Shown: positions 22,996 to 35,678, counted from the first letter of the stretch. The stretch: DNA of 64,000 nt from Schistosoma haematobium (GCF_000699445.3 NC_067201.1:20625001-20689000), one strand, 5' to 3'. Notes: a model not told the origin generated them from the letters alone. Numbers and translations are program-made.

Positions 22996-23096
22996 TCATA
23001 AGACTTTTCAGTGAATTCTTTCTAGAAGATATATTAAGTCTTAAAAAGAATTAATACTTAAGACAATTAACCAATTAACTCTATTATATAGTTTTG

Positions 23097-23340
23097 TAGT
23101 ATATACTACTAGTGTTAACAGTTATAAGTAGTATCTATCATCAATCGAAAGTGTAATATCTGATAGTAAAAGATTAAGAAGATCAAAGAAACAAGAATGA
23201 AAACGATGAATGATTAGTGTGGAAATGAAAGAATCATAAAGTCTGAGATGATTGATTGACTAGCATTTTGCAAATGAAATATTTACTGTATGATTATTAG
23301 ATTTTACTAAGATATTCTATAATTTTGTTGCTAAGCTATC
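23097..23340 (+). mobile_element. LTR-A, truncated
   Basis: Lacks the first bases of the LTR (begins in the TACTACTAGTGTTAACAG block) and fades after TCTATAATTTTGTTG. No target duplication. Confidence 0.7.
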
Positions 23341-23354
23341 ATAATGATCATTCA

Positions 23355-23815
23355 TAGAAGGGTTTTTTTGCGGATATTTTATTAATATTAATAATTGAGA
23401 TCATGAGTTAATTGAAGCTAGACCAACATGGAAAACAAAGAAACAATGGACGACCGTTTCATCCTAGTACAGGACTCTTCAGTAGTGCACGTCCACAATC
23501 CCGCACATCAGACGCGAACACAGGACCTATCGGTCTTGCGAGTGAACGCTTAATCATTAGACCACTGAGTCGGCATCCAACGGTGCTAATGTCTAACTTC
23601 AACTAATCTATGAAGTTGCACCACCGTCCATCATTGTCTTCAGTGAGTTACTACCTCACAATAGAGGCGAATGAATTCTAATGGTCAGGGCTTCTAACTC
23701 GAACTCCAAAAAATACCTCTTGGAGACCGTCAGTATTGAGCATATGTTGATTAATATCAGAAGGGCTTTTTGTTGATATCATAGTAATTTTAATAGTTGA
23801 GATCTTTCGGGAACA
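23355..23815 (-). repeat. HH2 tandem unit with intact hammerhead core
   Basis: One full minus-strand unit, then the start of the next, 402 bp apart. The hammerhead (23444-23487) retains CTGAAGA, a paired stem II (one G-U) and GAAA, but stem I is reduced by mismatches. The B box is damaged (plus strand GACGCGAACAC). Confidence 0.85.
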
Positions 23816-23984
23816 ACGTACAAAAAGAGAAAAATGTATTATTGATTCAGTTTCTAGATACTATAGGTTACATTGAGCAGGAGTTAATACACACTTGATT
23901 AGTGACTGTGGAAGATCATTATTTATAATAAAAAAGACTCATTGATAGTCTGTGTGCTACATATATTCACATAAGTAGACAGCA

Positions 23985-25815
23985 ATTAACAACAGCCGAA
24001 CACGAACAGAGAAAGTCCAAGCACAAGCTGAATACACAGAAGCAAACAAGCAAGTGAAGAGGAGCATTAGAACCGACAAGAAGAAGTAAGTGGAAGAACT
24101 AGCAATGACGGCGGAAAAAGCTGCTAGAGAAGGAAATATGAAACAGCTTTACGATACAACGAAGAAACTATCAGGGAAATACAGTAAACCAGAGAGACCG
24201 GTCAAGGACAAAGAAGGCAAGCCAATCACTGAAATTCAAGAACAGCGGAACAGATGGGTAGATTACTTTGAGGAACTCCTGAATAGGCCGGCTCCAATGA
24301 ATCCACCGGACATCGAAGCAGCACACACAGACCCTCCTGTAGATGTGACTCCACGAACAGTAGAAGGAATTAGGAAATCAGACAAATCAAGAGTGGGAAA
24401 GCAGCAGGACCCAACAATATACCAGCCGAAGCACTGAAGTGAGACATCGAAGTAACTACAAACATGCTTCGCCTTCCATTCATGAAGATTTGGGAGGAGG
24501 AACAAGTGCCAATGGACTGAAAAGAAGGACACCTCATCAAGATTTCAAAGAAAGATCTGAGCAAATGTGAAAACGACCGAGGCATCACACTAATGTGAGT
24601 ACCATGGAAAATGTTGTTGAACCAGGTTGAAGGTGCAGTAGACGCCCAAATTCGAGATCAACAAGCTGGATTCCGTAAGGATCGGTCGTGCACAGATCAA
24701 ATTGCGACACTACGGATCATCGTCGAACAACCATTTAAGTGAAACTCGTCACTATGCACCAACTTCATTGATTATGAAAAGGCGTTTGACAATGTAGATA
24801 GAAGAATATTATGGAAACTTCTTCGACACTGGGGTTTCTGAGAAGATCGTCAACAATTTCCGGAACTCATACAACGGACTACAGTGCAAAATCTTTCATG
24901 GAGGACAGCTGACAGATGCATTCCAAGTAAGAACCGGAGTCAGACAGGGCTGTCTACTCTCCCCCTTTATCTTCTGGTGGTTGACTGGCTTATGAAGACC
25001 TGGATATCTGAGGGAAAACACGGCATACAATGGACAGCTCAGAACCAATTAGACGATTTGGACTTTGAAGATGACCTAGCCCGCCTAACGCATACACACA
25101 AACAAATGCAGATAAAGACAGCCAGTGTGGCAGCAGTCTCTGCATCAGTAGGCCTCAGCATACACAAAGGGAAAACCAAGGTCCTCAAATTCAAGGCGGA
25201 AAACAGCAATCTAATCACCCTTGATGGCGAAACTCTGGAAGATGTAGAATCCTTCACATACCTAGGAAGCATCATCGATGAACAAGGAGGATCAGATGCA
25301 GACGTAAATGCAAGGATTGGCAAAGCAAGCACAGCATTCTTACAGTTGAAGAACATATGGAACTCAAAACAACTTTCAACCAATATCAAAGTGAGAATCT
25401 TCAATACGAACGTCGAGACAATCCTACTGTACGGAGCTGATACGTGGAGAACTACTACGACCATCATCAAAATGATGTAAGTATTTGTAAATAGTTGTCT
25501 ACACAAGATGCTCAATATCGGTTGACCGGATACCATAAGCAACAAATCAACTTCCAGTTGAAGACGAAATTAGGGATATTTATATATACATTGGAAGTGG
25601 ATAAGACACACATTGTGAAAATCATCAAACTGCATCACAAAACAAGTACTAACTTGAAATCTTGAATGGAAACGAAAAATTGAAAGACCAAAGAACACAT
25701 TGAGTCGGTAATTTAAATCAAACAGACATGAAAAAGATCGATAGCAACTGGAAAGGATTTCTCAGAGCGGTCTATGCTCTTCCATGAAGAGTAACAGGCG
25801 TAAATATGTCAGTTA
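23985..25815 (+). mobile_element. RTE-like non-LTR retrotransposon, longest copy
   Basis: About 1.8 kb covering the region before and through the reverse transcriptase domain to the element's C-terminus. Pieces in order: KAAREGNMKQLYDTTKKLSG (24117-24176), NRWVDYFEELLNRPAP, an AAGPDNIPAEALK-type block (frameshifted, ~24400), DQQAGFRKDRSCTDQIATLR (~24655-24714), NFIDYEKAFDNVDR with the first catalytic Asp (~24763), GVRQGCLLSPF (needs a frame change, ~24945), and DFEDDLARLTH at ~25062, where the FADD box has Ala to Glu. Then come YLGSIID and LLYGADTWRTTTT. There are at least five frame changes or stops. The architecture fits the RTE clade (schistosome SR2-type); the clade assignment is from memory of the family. 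Confidence 0.85.
24090..25480 (+). pseudogene. Reverse transcriptase coding remnant
   Basis: The two longest open pieces are 24090-24437 (115 codons, linker before the RT fingers) and 24884-25480 (198 codons, from a frameshifted RT motif to the C-terminal thumb/connection). Intact members would read both in one frame. The catalytic box is FEDD rather than FADD, and stops occur near 24437, 24594, 24738 and 24840, so the copy is dead. Confidence 0.85.
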
Positions 25816-26184
25816 GTAATTTAATGTGCAACAATTCAATCGTTATACTGGGGATTTTTTTCTAAATGTATATCTTAAGTCTAATTTGTTTCACTGTATA
25901 TTCTATTTTATTTCTAATTGAATATTGAAACTAGACAAAATCCTTGAACTTAGTTTTAGTTAAGATTAAGCTGTTTACTATTATTATCATTATCATCCAT
26001 TTGAAGTATGATTTCAAATGTATTCAATGTATGATTTATAGTTTTTTCTATGTAATCATGAATGATTGATGTTGACCTTATTAAAGCTTCCTGTATGAAT
26101 GTATCTGAAATATAAAAAAATGTCAACATAGTTACTTATCTCTGTAAATGATACTATAAGTAACTTCTCTCCACTCCATCAACA
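25816..26184. other. No gene or known repeat seen
   Basis: AT-rich sequence without recognised features. Confidence 0.35.
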
Positions 26185-26228
26185 CCCCCTCACCACCACC
26201 ACCACCACCACCATGGTTTTCCATAAAC

Positions 26229-26275
<47 letters not shown>
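26185..26275. repeat. (CCA)n and (TA)n microsatellites
   Basis: About eight CAC units (26192-26214) followed by roughly 21 TA units (26233-26274). Confidence 0.95.
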
Positions 26276-26279
<4 letters not shown>

Positions 26280-26304
26280 CTGTTTAATATGTGCATGAAT
26301 TGAA

Positions 26305-26850
26305 TCCCAAGGGGTTTTTGTGGACATTATAGTAATTTCAATAGTTGAGATCATGAGTCAATTGAAGCTAGACCAACATAAAAAACCTGGAAGCACTGGA
26401 TAGCCGTTTCATCCTAGTATGGGGTTGATGAGCAGTGCATATCCACAATCCCGCCTCGAGAGATTCGAACACGGGACCTATCGGTTATTCATGGAAACGC
26501 TTAACCTATAAACCACTGAGCCTGCCAGCATTCAACGGTGTTAGTGCCTAACTTTAACCAATTCACGAAATCTCGTCATCGTCTACCATCGTGTTCAGTG
26601 AGTTACTATCTCATAACAGATCCGGTTGAACTCCACTAGTCACTGCTTCTCACTAGAACTCCAGGAAATACCTCTTGGAGACCATCTCATTACTGAGCAT
26701 ATGATCATTAATATGAGAAGGGTGGTTTTATGGATATTATAATAATTTCAATAGTTCAAATCATGAGTCAATTGAAGCTAAACAACCATGGAAAATCTGA
26801 AAGTACTGGACAGCCGTTTCGTTTTATTGTGGGATCTCTGGTTTATTTTT
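26305..26850 (-). repeat. HH2 tandem units
   Basis: Two units 410 bp apart (TCATGAGTCAATTGAAG at 26352 and 26762). The first is full length, but its hammerhead core reads CTCATCA. The second is cut within the hammerhead at about 26842. Confidence 0.85.
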
Positions 26851-26964
26851 TCCTAATCTTAATTAATTATTCGAATGATTATAGTTGAACTAAATTTCAG
26901 ACAATCATTTCTTTAAGCAATTCTAGTATAAAGAATATTGAATAGTTGATAGAAATTCTGTGTG

Positions 26965-27145
26965 AAAATCATGAATCTTGTTTGCAAGCGAAACTACTAG
27001 GTCCTGGGTTCGAATCTCAGGCAAGCGGGATCATGGATGCACACTGATGAGGAGTCCCACAATAGAACGAAACAGTTGTCCAGTGTTTCTAGATTATCCA
27101 TAGTGGTCTAACTTCAATTGACTCATGAATTCAACTATTAAAGCG
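26965..27145 (+). repeat. HH2 element, 3' two-thirds
   Basis: Good B box (GGTTCGAATCT at 27007-27017). The hammerhead block (27047-27091) has ATGAGGA in place of CTGAGGA, so a core C is lost; GAAA is intact. The A box is missing. Confidence 0.82.
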
Positions 27146-27269
27146 ACTAAATAATTTGAAATTGTATTCACTTTCTGGAATATTTTATAGAATAATAATG
27201 ATGGGGGTGTAACATGTATGTTTCCACAAAAAGGGAGTGTTTTGGGCAGTTCATAATACGTGTATATTG

Positions 27270-27485
27270 ATAAGTCTTCTGATTGAACACCGGATTCAGT
27301 TTCCTAGTCTCTACTAGTAACAACCAAACCAAATCTACACAGAAACTTTAACAAAAGAGAAAAGGTGTGAAATATGGAAGAAAACGCTTCATTACAAGGT
27401 TTGTTTATGTACAGAAAATCTAGAGTTCCTATAGCATTTTAGATGAAATTGAGTTTGTGGAAATTCCTGGAACGTTATTAAATAT
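27270..27485 (+). repeat. Inverted duplicate of 21738-21963
   Basis: Same ~220-bp block as at 21.7 kb in the opposite orientation, ending exactly where the TAG array begins (AATATGG then TAG). Confidence 0.75.
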
Positions 27486-28265
<780 letters not shown>

Positions 28266-28445
28266 ATTGAACGATTTAAATGAAAGAATAAAGAACACAC
28301 CGCGTCGGGAATTGAAAGTAGACATCAAAAGAATGAATAGGAATTGGAAATAACTGGAAAGGATTGTCCAGAGTATAGTTGGAAAGGAAATGTTGATAGG
28401 CGGCCTATACTCCTTCACGAGTGATAACACGCGTAAGTAAGTGGA
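28266..28445 (+). mobile_element. RTE-like 3' fragment
   Basis: The last ~180 bp of the family (AAGAACACACCGCGTCGG to GATAACACGCGTAAGTAAG). Confidence 0.78.
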
Positions 28446-28669
28446 CATCCAATACTTACTCTGAATAACCTCTACTATAATCTGAAGAAAATTTTCACCT
28501 CATATTATTCTTGATGAAACTGATTTGTAAAGAAAACAATACTTGGATATTGGTGTATATTGTGAATAGTTCAGTGAAGAAAATTAGAATGTTGAAACTA
28601 ACAGTGATTTCTCAAGAATTTATTTGACATCAAATATCCTTGAATCAGGTTTAATGTTAGATATACCTT

Positions 28670-29175
28670 ATTTATTTATTTGATCACAGATATATTGATA
28701 CAAGAGCCACCGTATACATATGCACCACACAAGTCATTTGGTTTATGTGTAGGTTGGGATACGGCCCATGTACCCAGACCGAAGCAAGTGGTTTAATTCG
28801 CGGATCACACCCTGATCCTTCGACGTAAAGGTCTGGATCCACAAGGCAATGGAGCAACGTAAGGAAATGCAGTTCCATGGTAGCCGGTGACCAGCAATAG
28901 TTTTATACACCATTTTTTTCCTTCAAGATCCTGAAGCCCATTTACACCAATGATTTGGAATGGGGATTTTCTAACTCCTCTAGGTGATCTCTCTATGTCC
29001 AGTAATCAGGTCAAATCATCGGACATTCCCTTTACATCCTCTCAATTTCTTAAACAACACCGCCATTGCTAGAAGAGATGAAGTTGCTTCTCCTTGACAA
29101 TGGCTGAATACTCATGACCATGTAAGAGCCTTTCGAGAGGGAGAGTAAGATAACTCTCCCCACCCTCCGCTGTAC
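28670..29175 (-). repeat. R500 repeat
   Basis: Near full-length copy on the minus strand: the A-rich tail side is at 28670-28690 (TTATTTATTTGA) and the 5' blocks lie at 29085-29175 (CATGTAAGAGCC, CTCTCCCCACCCTC). Confidence 0.78.
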
Positions 29176-29704
29176 TATTATCAATACTACTATTGATAAA
29201 ACGACGACAAACTTTCAATGCCTAACCCTATCCAGTAACAATAAACAATCATAGATCATAAACTCAAAAGAAATCAATCAAATCAAATGCATAATAATTT
29301 TTATTTTTCATTATTATTAATTGTGCTATGTATTTGCATTCTAATTTGCACAATTTTACACATCAATTTTGTGTATCACATTGAATAAGTTCTGACATAG
29401 AGTTTTCTGATTTAATTTGTTTATTTTTTCTAGTTTCACTTGTCAAATTTTAGATAAATAATTGATAGATGAATCTTGATTAATCGACTGATTGATTAAT
29501 TAATTGACTCATTGATTTATTGATTGATTGATTGGTTGTTGTTTGTTGTCAACATCTCTATCTGTTTATGATTAGAATAAGGTTGATCATTTACCAAAAT
29601 GTCTACTCCAATCATTATGTCTTGATGGAATAGTTTCTAGAAATTGAATAGCAACAACAAGGAATACATTCAAAGAAGATCATGTAAACAAAAAAACGAG
29701 CAAT
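29176..29704. other. No gene or known repeat seen
   Basis: AT-rich. A (TTGA)n-like patch lies at about 29478-29535. Confidence 0.35.
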
Positions 29705-29930
29705 GTATAATAATTTATGGACGAACCAATGAGGTATAAGATAACAGGTCTTGGATGTTGGCGCCAAATGTATTCATTTATTTGGTTAGATAGCATCTTG
29801 GCATTCATGAATCTAACTATCAAATGTGAATCATAATCTTTATAATACTCATTTTAGCGCTAATAAGTAGATCGACACTTACAAAGTCACTTTAGTGTCC
29901 TTCAAAGGTCGTCCATAAATTATCGACTTA
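29705..29930. mobile_element. Merlin-related miniature element (candidate)
   Basis: A ~220-bp block bounded by inverted TAATTTATGGACGA (29708-29721 region) and TCGTCCATAAATTA (29909-29924 region), the inner part of the Merlin ends at 22.2 kb. Next to the left end is GGTATAAGATAACAGGTC, also found in that element near 22384. The outer GGCGAGACTC bases are lost and there is no coding sequence. Confidence 0.65.
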
Positions 29931-29992
29931 TCGATGAATAATATTGTTTCTTTAAAAATCTATTGAGAATTATAACTAATCAATGGTTATAT

Positions 29993-30056
29993 TGTAATGA
30001 AGGAGAACACAAACGGGAACAAGTTTGAGAATCATACAGTAAATATTTCATTAATT
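29993..30056 (-). mobile_element. LTR-A scrap
   Basis: TGTAATGAAGGAGAACAC followed by a deletion and ACAGTAAATATTTCATT, both LTR-A blocks in reverse orientation. Confidence 0.45.
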
Positions 30057-31424
30057 AAAGGATATAAATATAAAGACAAAGACAATGTGCTCCTTTGATC
30101 TGAACACTTTATTTACAAATGTACCTCTCAGGAAAACCATAAATATTTCTTTGAATAACCTTCCACTTCCATTTCCTGTTAGCACTCTGAAAGATTTATT
30201 ATTATTGTGTACAGATAATGTAAAATGCACTTTTGAAGGTGAGCACTTCCGACAAATAGATGGTGTAGCTATGGGTAGCCCTCTAGGACCATTGCTGAAT
30301 GATGTGTTCATGGGATATGTTGAAAATTTAGTTGAAGACTCAATTCGAAAGATGGGTCTGTATAAACGATCTATTGATGATATAATAATCATAGGGGATA
30401 AAGGTGAAAACATAAACCGCTTGTTAAAAGAATTCAATAGAAGTCAAAAGTACATTTCTCTTATATATGAAGAGAAGAACAACCAACTTCCCTTTTCTAG
30501 ACATCCTGATTAGTAGGAGAGATGATGGTTCCATCCAACGTGCTATATATAGAAAACCAACATGGACAGGACAATATCTTAATTTTCATAGTCACTGCCC
30601 TATTCATTATAAACGCGGTTTAATAAAGAGCTTATTCAATAGAATCAATCGTACTTGTACTAGTGATACTATTGAAGTAGAGATGAAGCTCTTGACTGAT
30701 GCGTTAATCAATAATGGTTACCCTTTGAAGTTCATAAACCACTGGAGGGGTTGCAATATGACTAGATCTATGACGCTTCTGGAACCCAAAATGCGAGTTT
30801 ATATTACGTTACCATTCAGAGGTGACACAAATAGTCTCATGTTGAAACAGAGACTTAAATTAGCTATCAACCGGACATTTTATGCAGCCCAACTTGTCAT
30901 TATCGAAAAGACAAGGTCTATGTTTCACCGAAAGCCCAAATAGCACGTAAGCGATTGTGTCTATCAATTTACATGTATGTGTGGAAACACGTACATAGGG
31001 AGGAGCAATCGTGACTTACAATTAATGGTAGGTGAACACATACCAAAATGGTTGCAGAATCAGATGAATTTCAATGGTCAAATAAGATCACAGGATAGAC
31101 AAACATCATCCTCCATTGCGAAACAGTTGATTGAGATGGGTCATAAGGTTGACATCAAGTCAGCATTCGTAGTGTTATATAAAAGCCTTCAAGGACATAT
31201 ACTAAAGTTTATTGAGGCCTTGGCTATACGGAAATTGAAACCTCCTTTATGTGTTCAAAAACAATTTGTCCTTACACTTAACCTACCCTGATAATACTGA
31301 TTTATTATCCAGAGTGGTAATCACATTTGTTTTTGTGTACTTTAATATTTTTTCCTTTGTTATGACTCTTACCCTTAACCTGTCTAGTTGACCTTTTAAT
31401 TTTCATATATAAATGTTCTTAACA
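30057..31424 (+). mobile_element. Penelope-like retroelement, 5'-truncated
   Basis: Carries the reverse transcriptase from its first Asp motif, the RT-endonuclease linker and a C-terminal GIY-YIG endonuclease, which together define Penelope-like elements. The 5' part of the RT is missing, and the left flank is an LTR-A scrap. On the right, an AT-rich 3' segment (31292-31424) runs directly into an RTE-like fragment. This is the only Penelope copy I see in the window. Confidence 0.88.
30085..31291 (+). pseudogene. Penelope RT plus GIY-YIG endonuclease remnant
   Basis: Frame one (30085-30513) reads CSFDLNTLFTNVPL (first catalytic Asp), QIDGVAMGSPLGPLLNDVFM (the G-x-x-M-G-S-P-L motif) and RSIDDIIII (the x-D-D catalytic box). 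A frameshift near 30480-30490 moves to LPFLDILISRRDDGS, then RKPTWTGQYLNFHSHCP, both typical of Penelope thumb sequences. After an in-frame TAG at 30941-30943, the same frame continues with CVYQFTCMCGNTYIGRSNRD, the GIY-YIG motif with its Arg, and GEHIP with the Glu. One frameshift, one stop and the missing N-terminus make it non-functional, but the copy is otherwise well preserved. Confidence 0.88.
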
Positions 31425-32020
31425 TCATCGATGAACAAGGAGGTTCAGATGCAGACGTTAAGGCAAGGATTGGCAAAGCAAGCACAACATTCCTACAGTT
31501 GAAGAACATATGGAACTCAAAACAACTGTCTCTCAATCAATATCAAAGTGAGAATCTTCAATACCAACGTCAAGGCAGTTCTACTGTATGGAGCTGAAAC
31601 TTGGAGAACTACAACAACCACCATCAAGAAGGTACAAGTATTTATAAATAGCTGTCTACGCAAGATACTCAACATCCATTGGCCGGATACCATCAGCAAC
31701 AGCATTCTCTGGGAGAGAACAAACCAGCTTCCAGCTGAAGTGGAAATTAGGAAAAGACGATGGAAATGGATAAGACATACATTACGCAAATCATCAAACT
31801 GCATCATGAGACAAGCCCTAACTTGGAATCCTGAGGGGAAGCGGAAAAGAGGAAGGCCAAAGAACACATTACGTCGGATAATAGAAGCAGATATGAAAAG
31901 GATGAATAGGAACTGGAAGGATCTGGAAATGATTGCCCAGGACAGGGTTGTATGGAGAATGCTGGTGAGCGGTTTATGCTCCTTCACGAGGAGTAACAGG
32001 CGTAGGTAAAATTAAAGTAA
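31425..32020 (+). mobile_element. RTE-like element abutting Penelope
   Basis: Starts within the GSIIDEQGG block and runs to the 3' end. A 153-codon open frame (31548-32009) covers the entire C-terminus: [53 protein letters not shown] and [11 protein letters not shown]. It is nearly identical to the copy at 11354-12230 over the shared part, so it is relatively young. The tail reads GGCGTAGGTAAA instead of (GTAA)n. Confidence 0.87.
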
Positions 32021-32144
32021 GTTAACAAGTATATTAGGTGTGATCAAATTGTTCGAAATGTATTACGCTAATATATCATCACATAATTCTGATAAACTTC
32101 GTTTTCTCATTACATTATCGAAATTTATCAAAGGGACTAATTTG

Positions 32145-32292
32145 TTTTAAATATTTCATTTGCAAAATGTCATTCTTTGTTCTTGTTGTTTTTTCTTCGA
32201 TCTTCTTAATCTTACTGCCTCTAAACATTTCACTTCCGATTGGTGATACATACTACTTATATCTGTCAACATCAGTAGTATACACCATCATA
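32145..32292 (-). mobile_element. LTR-A, 5' half
   Basis: Reverse orientation: TTTGCAAAATGTCATTCTTT block to the LTR start side (CAACATCAGTAGTATACACC). Confidence 0.65.
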
Positions 32293-32519
32293 TTACTTAA
32301 ATGTTTGTTATAACGAATTCTTGCATCAAATAAGATAATTATGAATGATATTATAAGAAGTGATTAAAATTGGAGAAATTCTATGCCATAGAAGTTTCTG
32401 TACTGAAGATAATTTATAGCTCAATTGAATTCTTTTTTTTGTTGGTATTATTGTGTTCATCAAGCTGAATGGTGTTCAATCGATTGTTGATGACAAAGTC
32501 ATTTGTATCAGATGGATTT

Positions 32520-32870
32520 TGCGGATAGAATGGTAATTTCAATGGTTAAGATCATGAGTCAGTTGAAGCTAGACCACCATGGAAAACCTGAAAGCACTGG
32601 ACGGCCGTTTCGTCCCATTGTGGGACTCCTCAATTTCGTGGATTAGTTGGAGTTAGACATTAACACCGTTGGATACTGGCCCACTGGTCTAGTGGTTAAG
32701 TGCTCGCGCGCGAAACCAGTAGGTCATGGGTTCGGATCTCGCAGGGGGCGAGGTCGTGGATGCGCACTGCTGAGGAGTCACACAATAGGACGAAACGTCT
32801 GTCTCGTGCTTCCAGGTTTTCCATGGTGGTCTAGCTTCAACTGACTCATGATCTTAACCATTGAAACTAA
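32520..32870 (+). repeat. HH2 inverted dimer with intact hammerhead core
   Basis: A minus-oriented hammerhead half (32540-32632) is joined to a plus-oriented unit (32633-32860) with A box (GGCCCACTGGTCTAGTGG), B box (GGTTCGGATCT) and a hammerhead at 32764-32809: GCACTG, CTGAGGA, a 3-bp stem II and GAAA. The outermost ~29 bp at each end are exact complements. A possible 6-bp duplication ATTTGT flanks it. Confidence 0.87.
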
Positions 32871-32964
32871 TTTGTGTTTGTTAATCTTCATTGGTCTCGT
32901 TATCTTCATGTATCTTTGAACTTAGTCCTTTTGTTAGGTCCAGAATTTCAGTATTTTCCCGATC

Positions 32965-33835
32965 AAACATTTACCTTACTTACTTACATCCGTTACCCCT
33001 TATAAAGAAGAATAGGCTGCTCACCATCATTCTCCACTCAACTCTGTTCTGGACAAGTTTTTCATGTTCTTTCTAGTCCTGATTCATCCTTTTCAAGTGT
33101 GTTTCCAATTCTCGACGCAATGTGTACTTTGCTCTTCCACTTTTCAGTTTCCCTTCAGAATTCAAAGTTAGCGCTTGTTTCGTGATGCAGTTTGATGATT
33201 TCCGTAATGTGTATTCTATCCATTTCTAACGTCTTTCTGGTTTCTCAAGGTAGGCTGTTGCTGATGGTTTCCGGTCAACGGATATTTAGTATCTTGTGTA
33301 GACAACTGTTTAGGAATACTTTGCACCTCGTTGATGATGGTTGTAGTAGCTCTCCGTGTTTCATCTCCGTACAGTAGAGCTATCTTGACGTTTGTATTGA
33401 AGATTGTGATTTTGATATTGATCGATAGTTGTTTTTAGTTCCATATGTTCTTCAATTGTAGAAATGCTGTTGTTTCTTTGCCAATTTTCGCCTTTATGTC
33501 TGTATCAGATCCTCCTTGTTCATCGATGACGCTTCGCAGGTACGTGAAAGATTCCACATTTTCCAGAGTTTCGCCCTCAAGTGTGATTGTGTTGGTGTTC
33601 TCCGTGTTGTATTTGAGGATGTTGCTTTTTCCATTGTGTGTGCTGAGGCCTACTGATGAAGAGACTGCTACTACACTAGTTGTCTTCATCTGAATTTGTT
33701 TATGTGTGTCGGGTAGTAAGGTCAGGTCATCCGCGGAGTCCAAATCTTCTGATAGATTACGAGCTATCTATTATACGCCGTGTTTTCCCTCAAATGTCGA
33801 GGTCTTCATAATCCAGTCAACCACCAGAAGGAATA
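32965..33835 (-). mobile_element. RTE-like element
   Basis: Minus-strand copy from the DSADDLTLLPDTHKQIQ box (FADD equivalent, ~33740) through ETLENVESFTYLRSVID to the 3' end near 32990. A 102-codon open piece spans 33435-33743; the remainder is frameshifted. A ~30-bp HH2-like scrap (GACTCCTCATTAGCGG) follows at 33838. Confidence 0.83.
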
Positions 33836-34189
33836 GAAAGGACTCCTCATTAGCGGTACGCATCCACAACATATTTTATTCACCAATTGATGAATATAAT
33901 ATATACATTCCATTAGTTGATAACACAATGATTTAAGGTCCGACAAATATGGAATGGATTCTCAACATGATCATATATATAAACTACTTTTGTATAAACC
34001 TAATTAAATAAGTAAAGCATAAGTTCGATGCCTTCTGATTTTCAACAGTTCCTTAGTTGAACTCAATTCATGATGTAAAATTACAAATCAATGAAGCAGT
34101 TTGATCCTTTGAAAAACACACAAACACACAAATTTTATTTAACAATTCAAGAAGATACTTCCAAATTTATCATTTACACAACAGTCATA

Positions 34190-34670
34190 GCATAAATTCA
34201 CTTGGTATTGTTTTACTTGTATCTTCCCATTGTTATTTAGGTCTGTAATTGATCGTCTCATGTTGGCATATGTGTATTCTGTGCGATTTTCCTCGATATA
34301 GCCTTAAATTACAAGCTTTTTAAGCAAAGATATGTAGTGGCTAGTAGTGTAATCCAGGATGCGCGTTTCATCCTATTTGAAACTTGTCAGTCGGATGTAC
34401 CTGCATCTCACAATTGATGTTCACTTCGAAACTCAAACCCAGTACAGTTCTCTTCAAACGTCATCGTGTTATCCACTTAACTATTGAGTCCTGATAGCCA
34501 CCTGTTTGTGCAGTAGGGTGAAGTTTAGATTTTACTTGGTGTTGTTTTACGTGTATCTTCCCATTATTATTTAAGACCTCAATTGATCAGTCTCATGTTG
34601 GCATATATGTATCCTGTGAGGATTTCCTTGATATAAGCTTAAGTCACAAGCTTTTTAACAGCTTATATCT
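34190..34670 (-). repeat. S-alpha units (about 1.4 copies)
   Basis: Tail segments at 34190-34320 and 34530-34670 are near copies of each other, about 340 bp apart, and bracket one promoter plus hammerhead (34345-34403). The hammerhead core reads CTGACAA, so the conserved G8 is lost; GAAA is kept. The B box (minus GGTTTGAGTTT) is decayed. Confidence 0.85.
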
Positions 34671-35044
34671 TGATTTATACATCTATTTTTAGAAGAAAAA
34701 ACATAAAGGCCTATATAAGATGAATTAGCTTTATTTATTCCCATAGTCTAAGATGTATTACATCACATGGTTTAGAATCGAATGAATTACATAACAGTAT
34801 AACGTGTTGGTTTCTTCGTTTCTTTAAAAATAAACAAAAAAACACCCGATGAATTAGTCCCTAGAATCAGTAAAAATATCCCCTAGATACATTTGTAAAT
34901 ATGTCTAATTAGTGTTACATTACAGCAACAACAACAACAAAAAGACCATTCAAAGTTCAACTGTCTGATCTCATCGAATCATACATTAATCAAAGTATGT
35001 AAACTGAATAGTGTAAACATTATAATTTCTATTAATAGAATTAT

Positions 35045-35285
35045 TATTCATAAATTGGTTGAAGTTAGATATTAACACTGGTTTATTGGTCTACAGGTTA
35101 AACGTAAGCGCTCACGAGACCGCTCAGTCCTGGGTTCGAATCTCGAGAAGCGGGATCGTGGATGCACATTGGTGAGGTGTCGCCTACTAAGACGAAACGG
35201 CCGTCCAATGCTTCCAAGTTTTCTATGGTGGTCTAGCTTCAATTGATTCATGATCTCAACTATTAAAATTACTATAATATTTTTT
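35045..35285 (+). repeat. HH2 element
   Basis: Leader, promoter with perfect B box core (GGTTCGAATCT, 35133-35143) and tail are present. The hammerhead is decayed to GTGAGGT, with GAAA intact and stem III region ACGGCCGT intact. Confidence 0.83.
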
Positions 35286-35678
35286 AATATTCCAAATAAA
35301 TGTCGACTAAAATGTTTAAAGTAATCAATTTGTTCAACATCTATACTCATTAGTAATTAACCTTGAAATAAGAAGTCGTTTATCAGTGACAGTCAGTCAT
35401 ATTGGGTTTGAATTAATCATTGTGGACAAAAATAAGCACCCAGTGACTTCTACCTGAAGTTTATGCTGAAGATATCGTTCAGAAGAACAATAAAAGCTAT
35501 ATCGATCAAATCATCCAGTTCAGAGAACAAAACTCTATCAAAAAAACAACAGTGAATACTATTTCATAAGTTAATTGACATAAGGAAATCTACATGATTG
35601 TATTACAGCTCAATGATACAAACGTAATTTGCTTATGTTAGTCATTGAAGCTACAAAGTTCAATCCCTTATGTACTTA

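Noticed and set aside
20585..26850. CRISPR-like direct repeats
   Set aside because: The spaced repeats are 402-410 bp tandem HH2 units in a eukaryotic genome. There are no short repeats with uniform spacers and no cas genes.
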